Source of the DNA: Pedobacter sp. HDW13 | GTDB taxonomy: Bacteria; Bacteroidota; Bacteroidia; Sphingobacteriales; Sphingobacteriaceae | Direction: 5' to 3' | Length of the DNA stretch: 64,000 bases | NCBI RefSeq assembly: GCF_011303555.1 | Contig: NZ_CP049868.1 | Coordinates: 62,001-126,000 of the forward strand | The notes under the pieces: generated by a model | Seen by the model: only the letters and a program-made list of their open reading frames with translations | Database searches by the model: none | What the model was told of the DNA's origin: nothing | Program-made: the position numbers and the translations under genes | Shown: one piece after another, positions 57,837 through 64,000 of the stretch | Position numbering within the stretch: the first letter of the stretch is position 1 | Layout: each line of letters opens with the position of its first letter

Positions 57837-59684
57837 ATGCAGATATTTGTTTTCACCTCGATCATGCAACGGATAAAACCTGCATATTGCTTACTCATAG
57901 GCCTATTGTTTTGCCTTTGTAATAACATTGCCAAAGGCCAGATTCAGCCAATTGAGCGAGAAGTACAAGGACTAGCTTTCATCAAGGATAGTGTTAAGAT
58001 GGTTAACAGTTTAAACCAACTAGGAACACTTTACCGTAGCAGAAACGTTGACAGCTGTTTTTACTATGGAGTAAAGGCCAAGCGTATGGCAACTAATTTA
58101 CATTACCAGAAAGGGCAAACAGATGCAGACCAATTGATTGCCTATGTTTTTTTTAAACGAGGATTATATGCAGAATCACTAAGATTATTAGGTAAAACAT
58201 TACCACATTATCAAGCACTCGATGATACCGAAAAAATTATTAGGGTGTATTTAGATATGGTCGAAGTTCTGAATAAGGGTATTTCCGATAGGCAAAAAAT
58301 TAAATCGCTTTTGCAAAAGGCCATCCAAACTGGGAAAAAGCTAGAGAAGGATAGCATTATGACTGAGGTATATATGAGCTATTGTAACCTGAATTCTAAA
58401 CTTTCTACAGATAGTATCGATTACTATTTAAACAAATCCAGAGAAATTGCACGTAAGTATAAAGATGATCGAATGCTAATTTACATTCGGCTATGGGAGG
58501 CGCGCTTATTGATTTTAAATAAAAAAAAGCAGGTAGCACTACCGCTTATAAAGCAATTAATATCAGATTCAAGGCGTATTAACAACCCAACTTTAGAAAT
58601 CAATTCGCTCTTTTTAATGACAGGATATTACGACGACCAGCCTAAAATAGCACTTGATTATTTTTATCAGGCTTACAAGGTGGCACAAAAAAGTGGAAAC
58701 AGATCTATAGAAATCTATGTCTTAAATAATGCTTTAGAAGTTGCAAATCAATTAGGAGACAAAGACGAGATCATCAATGTTCATCTCGATTTGGAAAAGG
58801 CAATGTCAGCAGACTGGGAAAGATCTAAAAAATTCATCAGTGATTATGTACGGTATAATGCCATAGAGGACGACAACAAACTATTAAATGCTAAAAATGC
58901 ACGACGAGCTTTGTGGTTGCTGATTGTCTCCTCTTGCGCAGCCATCATTGTGCTTATCATCTATCTAATCATGCTCCGCAAGGATAAGAAATCGAAAGCT
59001 CAGGTAGATGCGCTTAACAACGCTGCAAATATGCAAATTATCGCTATGGAGGAAGCTAAACACCAGGCCGTTAGGGAAGAACAACAGCGGCTTGGACAAG
59101 ACCTTCATGATGGTCTTGCCTCTTCTATTGCTGCTATCAGGCACCAATTAGAGGTATTATTGATGGATACGCATGACATTGCTTTAAAAAATAAGTTGGG
59201 TGTACTCTTGAGGGAAACAGAAAATGCCTACAAAGCAGCCCGAAACAAAAGCCACGAATGGTTCAGTTCTACTAACGACCAACAAGAACAACTTTTTGAA
59301 GAACAAATTAAACTACTTACAGATAATTTCTTGCCCGAAAGTCGCTACAATAAGGATATTCATATTGACGGTAGTTCATTAATAGGCGTTGATTTGGATA
59401 CACGAATTGCATTACTACGTATCATTCAAGAGGCGATCACCAATATTATCAAACATGCCAGGGCTAACCATGTAGGAATCTTAATTTATGAGGAAGAAGG
59501 TAATCTCATTTTAACGATCAATGATGACGGGATAGGGTTAAATGAAAAAAAATCCAGCAATGAAAAATCAACTATAGGCTTGCAATCCATCCGTCGCCGG
59601 GTTCAATCCTTAAATGGTGAAACTAAAATACATTCAGATTCGAAAGGCACTGAAATAATCGTGTCTATCCCATTAGTATTATGA
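57837..59684 (+). CDS. HisKA_3 sensor histidine kinase with TPR-like sensor
   Basis: This protein of about 615 residues has a signal or membrane start (ending near IAKGQI). Its periplasmic region of helical repeats spans about 30-350. One membrane helix is near 360-380 (ALWLLIVSSCAAIIVLIIYL). The kinase core has the phospho-acceptor His in EEQQRLGQDLHDGLASSIAA near 425. The ATPase part contains IQEAITNIIKHARANHVGIL, NDDGIGL and STIGLQSIRRRV. This kinase type pairs with LuxR regulators such as the one just upstream. I start at the ATG at 57837; a TTG lies six codons earlier. Confidence 0.92.
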   Translation: MQIFVFTSIMQRIKPAYCLLIGLLFCLCNNIAKGQIQPIEREVQGLAFIKDSVKMVNSLNQLGTLYRSRNVDSCFYYGVKAKRMATNLHYQKGQTDADQLIAYVFFKRGLYAESLRLLGKTLPHYQALDDTEKIIRVYLDMVEVLNKGISDRQKIKSLLQKAIQTGKKLEKDSIMTEVYMSYCNLNSKLSTDSIDYYLNKSREIARKYKDDRMLIYIRLWEARLLILNKKKQVALPLIKQLISDSRRINNPTLEINSLFLMTGYYDDQPKIALDYFYQAYKVAQKSGNRSIEIYVLNNALEVANQLGDKDEIINVHLDLEKAMSADWERSKKFISDYVRYNAIEDDNKLLNAKNARRALWLLIVSSCAAIIVLIIYLIMLRKDKKSKAQVDALNNAANMQIIAMEEAKHQAVREEQQRLGQDLHDGLASSIAAIRHQLEVLLMDTHDIALKNKLGVLLRETENAYKAARNKSHEWFSSTNDQQEQLFEEQIKLLTDNFLPESRYNKDIHIDGSSLIGVDLDTRIALLRIIQEAITNIIKHARANHVGILIYEEEGNLILTINDDGIGLNEKKSSNEKSTIGLQSIRRRVQSLNGETKIHSDSKGTEIIVSIPLVL

Positions 59685-60190
59685 TAATGCCGTACTGAGC
59701 TTATTTCTATTGGTTACTGCTAATTTAGGCTAAGTAATACTCAAGTACCAGTTCTTTTGCAAATAGCGTAAGGTGACGAACAAATAAAAATATTGAAATC
59801 AGAAAAAGGATCTTTGAAACTTTTCTACAGAAGTAATGAATGTCGATTTAAAAATTAATTCATTTATTATAAAATGCATTTGACTATAAAAAATGCTAAG
59901 CTTGTACATGTTGATCAATCAGTTTTTACCAATAAACAGTTTGTCGCTTTTTAATGCCAGAAATTAAAAAAGATTAGGGATGTCCATATTACCATAAATG
60001 GAATTATCCCGAAGTTGGCCTTATGTTTTCATCCTAAGTATCACTTCGGGGATAATTCCAGTACAAAAAATGAGAACCTCCTCTTGCTGAAAAATTTTTA
60101 ACCAGAATTAGCTCAATGACCGTAGCCCAAAATCATCAGATGGTTGACGAACAACCAAAAGACTTAACAGCCTAAAACAAATTTTATTAA
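59685..60190. other. Gene-free interval with one inverted repeat
   Basis: About 500 bases between the kinase and the TlpA genes. The only structure I see is the inverted repeat at 59999-60060, which could terminate either of the two converging transcripts. Confidence 0.45.
59999..60060. repeat. 17-bp inverted repeat between converging genes
   Basis: TGGAATTATCCCGAAGT at 59999-60015 and its complement ACTTCGGGGATAATTCCA at 60043-60060 pair, with one extra G in the right arm, around a loop of 27 bases. It lies between the kinase gene and the TlpA gene, which are convergent, and may be a bidirectional terminator. Confidence 0.65.
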
Positions 60191-61266
60191 TCAATGTATA
60201 AAGATCTCCTCGAGTTTCTTGATCAATGCTTCCCCTCTCAAATCCTTGGCGATTATTTTTCCTTCCGGATCGACCAACAGTGAACTGGGTATCCCATAAC
60301 TCCATAATAGGCTGCAATTTCATTTTTGCTACCCTTCAAATCGGAAAGTTGTGTCCAGGGAATATTATCTTCTTCTATTGCCTTTTTCCACTTTTCCTCA
60401 TTATCGTCAAGCGAAATGCCCACTATAGTGAATTTTTTGTCTTTATATTTATTATAGGCTTTTAATACGTTTGGATTTTCTGCCCTGCAGGGTCCACACC
60501 AACTTGCCCAAAAATCAATGAATACATATTTACCCTTGAACTCAGAAAATGTAACCTGTTTCCCGGTATTGTCGCTCTGGGTAAAATTCAATACAGGACT
60601 GCCGATTTCACTGCGTTTGAGTATAGCTAACCGCTTGGATAAACGCTGGCCTTCCTGGCTAGCTTTTATATCCTCTCCTAACTGACTGTATACCTTTAGT
60701 ATATCTTTGTATTCACCCAATGTCGCCAAATCTGTTACCAGGGTTAAACTAAATGCACTTTGGGGATGTGCTGTTATATAACTGTCGGCGATAGCTTGCC
60801 TTTGCATATTCAACTCCTGAATCCTTTGTTCCAATGCCAATTGTTCCTGCTTATCCACGTTGCCATATTTTTCAAATAAGCGCTTTGCCTGAGATAATAT
60901 TGGTTCAAGCAATTTATTATAAGCTTCTGCTTCATCCTGGATTTTTGAGCCTTCGAGCCGGATATTGCTTAGTGAATCGATATGGCCATCAAGCTGCATA
61001 TTTCCGGGTTCTACATAAACCCAAACTTTCCTTTTTGGAAAAGTGATCATAATTCTCTGGGCTTCGCTGACATTCCCCTTCCAGGTAAATTGATCAGCTT
61101 CCGCTTTAAGCTTGCTGATTTTAGCTTCTTTACCTTCATAATAGCTAATACTCAAATCGGCATCCCGTAAACCCCTAATGTTACCTTTTAGTTGCGCTGT
61201 TTGTCCATAGGCGATACTGACAAAACCGAATAGCCCTACGATGGCCAGAATTTTATTTATTTTCAT
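60191..61266 (-). pseudogene. TlpA-type thioredoxin with DUF4369 N-terminus, single-base frameshift near the end
   Basis: The intact part (60253-61266) encodes a signal peptide (ending IAYGQTAQ), a DUF4369-like domain, a helical linker and a thioredoxin domain with FIDFWASWCGPCRAENPNVL near residue 250. The frame then ends YGVMGYPVHCWSIRKEK. Adding one base near 60292 restores the normal end, IPSSLLVDPEGKIIAKDLRG and a short helix, stopping at 60191 (358 residues in all). The cis-Pro loop lies exactly at the break. Such proteins reduce or guide disulfides in the periplasm and are common in SusC/SusD loci. The break is probably recent or an error. Confidence 0.85.
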
Positions 61267-61285
61267 AACAATACTCGTTTAATGG

Positions 61286-62437
61286 TTAATTAAATATTTC
61301 AGCTAGTTTTTTATCCATTGCCCCATCATCCTCTCCATTACCACCATAACGGCCGATGATCATTCCATTTTTATCGATCAGTATTTTGGTAGGCAAACTA
61401 TGGATACCGTAACCAGATGAAATGTCATCAGATGTATCATAACCACTGGGTGTTCTTTTGAGTCCTCTTAAAACATGTCTCCAAACGGCAATATTATCCT
61501 GAGCAACAGCTTTCTTCCAGGCCTCTGGGCTTCCATCGTCATCAGATACCCCAATAATTTCCAAACCTTTTGTTTGATATTTATTATAGAGGCTAAGTAA
61601 GTGCGGATTTCCCTTCCTGCAAGGCACGCACCACGAAGCCCAGAAATCTACAAGAACATATTTTTTCCCTTTAAAATCTGCAAGGCTCAACTGCTCACCA
61701 TTAATATCGCTTTTGGCAAATACTTTAGCCATACTTCCAGGTGAACCACTTTCGAGTTCAAGAATTTCCCGGTATATCTCTTTCCCAGATTTGCTTTCCT
61801 TGATCTTTTCCGTCCATTTATTGTAAATAGCTTTAGCCTGCAAAACTGGAAATGCATTCATTTTAAAACGCATGAGGTATGGTGAAAGGTAAGAATCAGG
61901 ATGCGAACTGATAAATGCCTGGTCTATTTTATCCATCCGGGCATTAAAAGGTTCAAATTGCTCTCGTATCGCCGCCGCCTTTTCATGGTCTTTTTCTTTT
62001 TTGTACGCAGCAAGTACAGGTTCCATCTCTTTCTTTATAAATGCCTTTTGCTGGTTCAAGGCTTCATATTCATCATTACTGACAGAACCTTTTAAAACCA
62101 TTTGCTTAAAAGCACCATGGCTAATGGTCATCTCCATTGTAGCCGGTGTAATAAAAGCACTTGCTATATTGGGATCATCGATGCTGTTAATATTTTTAGA
62201 AGCGGCAAAACTCGCTATAACAGGTTCTGTTAATTTGCCTTTAAACAGAAAGTATCCATTGTGGATGGCAGCACTATCTATTTTGTAAGCTTCACCTACT
62301 GGATAAAAGAGGTAGATGTAGCCTGTTTTTTTATTGATGATTTTTCCCTTGATACTGAAATCCAAAGGTTTGCTTTCCTGGGCAAAGCCAGGCAAACTTA
62401 AGAATGCTGCCAGGCCATATAATAATAACTTCTTCAT
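61286..62437 (-). CDS. TlpA-type thioredoxin with DUF4369 N-terminal domain
   Basis: This 383-residue secreted protein has a signal peptide ending PGFAQES. An N-terminal DUF4369 domain follows (about 25-120, with FSIKGKIINKKTGYIYLFYP), then a helical linker and a thioredoxin domain from about 240 with VDFWASWCVPCRKGNPHL (CxxC near 275). The domain ends in HSLPTKILIDKNGMIIGRYG, where the cis-Pro is present, unlike the broken neighbour. It probably acts as a periplasmic thiol-disulfide protein. It lies in one unit with the second TlpA gene and the SusD gene. Confidence 0.93.
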   Translation of the reverse strand: MKKLLLYGLAAFLSLPGFAQESKPLDFSIKGKIINKKTGYIYLFYPVGEAYKIDSAAIHNGYFLFKGKLTEPVIASFAASKNINSIDDPNIASAFITPATMEMTISHGAFKQMVLKGSVSNDEYEALNQQKAFIKKEMEPVLAAYKKEKDHEKAAAIREQFEPFNARMDKIDQAFISSHPDSYLSPYLMRFKMNAFPVLQAKAIYNKWTEKIKESKSGKEIYREILELESGSPGSMAKVFAKSDINGEQLSLADFKGKKYVLVDFWASWCVPCRKGNPHLLSLYNKYQTKGLEIIGVSDDDGSPEAWKKAVAQDNIAVWRHVLRGLKRTPSGYDTSDDISSGYGIHSLPTKILIDKNGMIIGRYGGNGEDDGAMDKKLAEIFN

Positions 62438-62449
62438 ATCTTAGCTTGC

Positions 62450-63877
62450 TTAATTTTTACTGTATCCCGGATTCTGATCGGCTTTATCATTGTTCCTGAA
62501 CTCGCTAGCTGGAAGAGGGAATATCAGTGAATTTGCAGATTTAATTATTGGTCTGATAGACTGAATCACAGGTAATGGCAGTCTTCTAAGAGCCAGCCAG
62601 TCCAATCCGTTCTCACCTACAAAATTTTTCATCGTTTCTTTAATAATTAACAGCTGTAGATCGGTTGGATTAGATGCTGCGTCAACAGCCGCAAAATCGG
62701 TGATACCTGCATGGCCCATAACAGTTTTCAGAAGTGTTTTTGCAGGAGCCAGATCAGCACCAGACAAGGTGATGGCCTCTGCCTGTAATAAATATGCTTC
62801 AGTTAAGCGAAATGCATAAGAATTAACAGATAAAGGGGTGAGCGCAATTGTGGCAGTATTACCTGAATAATATTTGGTAAACATATTCACTGTTGCCCCG
62901 CTTTTGGTAACAGGTTTAAAAGTCCACGCCAGTCTCGGATCATTTTGCATCATGCCAGCCAGACTTGGTGTTGCAACGTATTGAGCATAAAACTGATACT
63001 GGGTATATTTAAAGCTTTCAGTCGGAAAAGGCTGAACGGCTAACATTACTTCCTTGCTTTGAAAACCTTTTACCAAGAAAATATCCCTTGTCAGTCCTTC
63101 GAGTACAAACGGACCGTTTTTAATCACATCATCAGTCAAACTGATTACACTGGCATAGTCATTACCAATCCCACGATTAAGCAGTACCCGTGCTTTCAGC
63201 AGTTTTGCTACCCACACATTTGCATAACTTAATTTCGTATTTAATGTCGGTAAATCAGCAATCGCAATATCCAAATCGGCAATTATAGCGTCATAAGTTT
63301 GCTTAACGTTTGAACGTGCAAGGCTAATGTTGTCCGAATTCACAAAATCATTCCGAAGGATAATGCCATATGCACTGTTGACATCGCGGTATTGACCATA
63401 ATGAAAAAGCAGTTCGGCATTTGCAAATGCCCTTAAAAACCTCGCCTCAGCCTGCAATTGTTTTTTAACATTCGCAGTAATGGTAATTACCGGTTCAATA
63501 TTTTTTAGAAAACCGTTGGCAGCATTGACCAGATTATAACCATAGGTCCATTTTTCGCCAGTAGCAGCAGAACCGGGAGTAAAGGTAAAATCATTCAGTC
63601 CATCATTGTTCCGATTGGCCAGCAAACCACTTAGCTCAGAGGGGACAGTTTCGAAAGTGCGCATCCATTTTATCGATGGAATCTGGTTATTGTCCGTTCC
63701 TGAATTCGCAAAACGATAATAAACCCCATTGAGTACCGTAGCTGCACTTTTCGCATCAATGATCACATTCCCGTCTACCTGCCTGTCAGTGGGAAACACA
63801 TTCAGTTCCTTTTTACAGCCAATAATCATACTGGCTGGCAGAACTAATAATATTATTTTTTTTACTAGAAATTTCAT
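62450..63877 (-). CDS. SusD/RagB family lipoprotein (second locus)
   Basis: This 475-residue lipoprotein has a signal with Cys near residue 21 (MIIGC then KKE). SusD-type features are LNVFPTDRQVDGNVIIDAKS near 25, QLQAEARFLRAFANAELLFH near 140, RLTEAYLLQAEAITLSGADL near 358, and GENGLDWLALRRLPLPVIQS near 428. It lies between a partial SusC gene and two TlpA genes. Loci of SusC, SusD and TlpA without carbohydrate enzymes are common in Sphingobacteriaceae and may serve something other than polysaccharides. Confidence 0.94.
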   Translation of the reverse strand: MKFLVKKIILLVLPASMIIGCKKELNVFPTDRQVDGNVIIDAKSAATVLNGVYYRFANSGTDNNQIPSIKWMRTFETVPSELSGLLANRNNDGLNDFTFTPGSAATGEKWTYGYNLVNAANGFLKNIEPVITITANVKKQLQAEARFLRAFANAELLFHYGQYRDVNSAYGIILRNDFVNSDNISLARSNVKQTYDAIIADLDIAIADLPTLNTKLSYANVWVAKLLKARVLLNRGIGNDYASVISLTDDVIKNGPFVLEGLTRDIFLVKGFQSKEVMLAVQPFPTESFKYTQYQFYAQYVATPSLAGMMQNDPRLAWTFKPVTKSGATVNMFTKYYSGNTATIALTPLSVNSYAFRLTEAYLLQAEAITLSGADLAPAKTLLKTVMGHAGITDFAAVDAASNPTDLQLLIIKETMKNFVGENGLDWLALRRLPLPVIQSIRPIIKSANSLIFPLPASEFRNNDKADQNPGYSKN

Positions 63878-63895
63878 ATAAAAATGCTTTAAATA

Positions 63896-64000
63896 TTAGA
63901 AACCAAGTTTAAGACCTAATGAAAATGTCTTTACAGTTGGGTAATTGCTTACATCAAAATATCCACCGCCAACACTATAGGTATCATTAGTAGTTTCCGG
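63896..64000 (-). CDS. SusC/RagA transporter, C-terminal end (partial at window edge)
   Basis: The last 34 residues of a SusC-type barrel are visible: an aromatic/Gly-rich stretch TYSVGGGYFDVSNYPTVKTF and the closing strand FSLGLKLGF followed by a stop at 63896-63898. The gene continues beyond the right edge. Its position 18 bases upstream of the SusD start gives the normal SusC-SusD order. Confidence 0.85.
   Translation of the reverse strand, partial: PETTNDTYSVGGGYFDVSNYPTVKTFSLGLKLGF

Noticed and set aside
15700..61266. Programmed ribosomal frameshifting as the cause of the split genes
   Set aside because: No slippery heptamer with downstream structure is seen at the breaks, and the affected gene families are normally single-frame.
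1..64000. CRISPR arrays and tRNA genes
   Set aside because: No regularly spaced repeats and no cloverleaf-like sequences other than the tmRNA ends were seen by eye.

Overview
The window looks like chromosome of a Sphingobacteriaceae member (Bacteroidota), most like Pedobacter. The basis is AT-rich DNA, paired SusC/SusD genes, TAnnTTTG-type promoters, lipoproteins with a Cys followed by Lys, a tmRNA tag ending in NTYALAA, and a fused E1 alpha/beta keto-acid dehydrogenase. I could not run any database search, so family names rest on recognised motifs.

Region 1 (1-15.4 kb) is housekeeping. It holds an S4-domain protein, aroB, a sterol-desaturase-like membrane hydroxylase, then pheA, DAHP synthase/chorismate mutase, aroA and aroC. 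These make chorismate and prephenate and lead to phenylalanine. pheA is preceded by a promoter, a 20-codon Phe/Tyr-rich leader peptide and a terminator hairpin, with an alternative antiterminator pairing: a classic transcription attenuator. A LytTR regulator, a TPR histidine kinase, the E1 gene and a DUF1573 protein follow.

Region 2 (15.4-26 kb) is accessory and partly decayed. A frameshifted aminotransferase lies beside ssrA (tmRNA). Next to the 3' end of ssrA are a broken tyrosine recombinase and an ORF6N protein, which point to an integrated element. A large glycine-rich, collagen-like protein split by a frameshift follows. Then comes a scar where a radC fragment abuts an outer-membrane-barrel fragment, followed by a histone H1-like gene and small unknown genes.

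Region 3 (26-53 kb) is a large polysaccharide utilisation locus on the minus strand with an AraC regulator at one edge. It contains SusC, SusD, a FAS1-like surface lipoprotein, two GH29 and one GH95 fucosidase-type enzymes, GH31, two PL6-type lyases, an alginate_lyase-family protein, GH88 and GH105 unsaturated-uronyl hydrolases, a DUF4955 beta-helix, a KdgF-like cupin and a sialate O-acetylesterase-type esterase. Together they suggest uptake and breakdown of an acetylated, fucose- and uronate-containing glycan. No sulfatase is present.

Region 4 (53-64 kb) carries small genes, a glycosyltransferase remnant, a LuxR/histidine-kinase two-component pair, and the start of a second SusC/SusD locus with two TlpA-type thioredoxins.

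A striking cross-cutting signal is that six otherwise intact genes are broken by eight apparent single-base deletions, each in or beside a short homopolymer. Adding the single bases restores a full-length frame in each case. This may be consensus sequencing error rather than gene decay.
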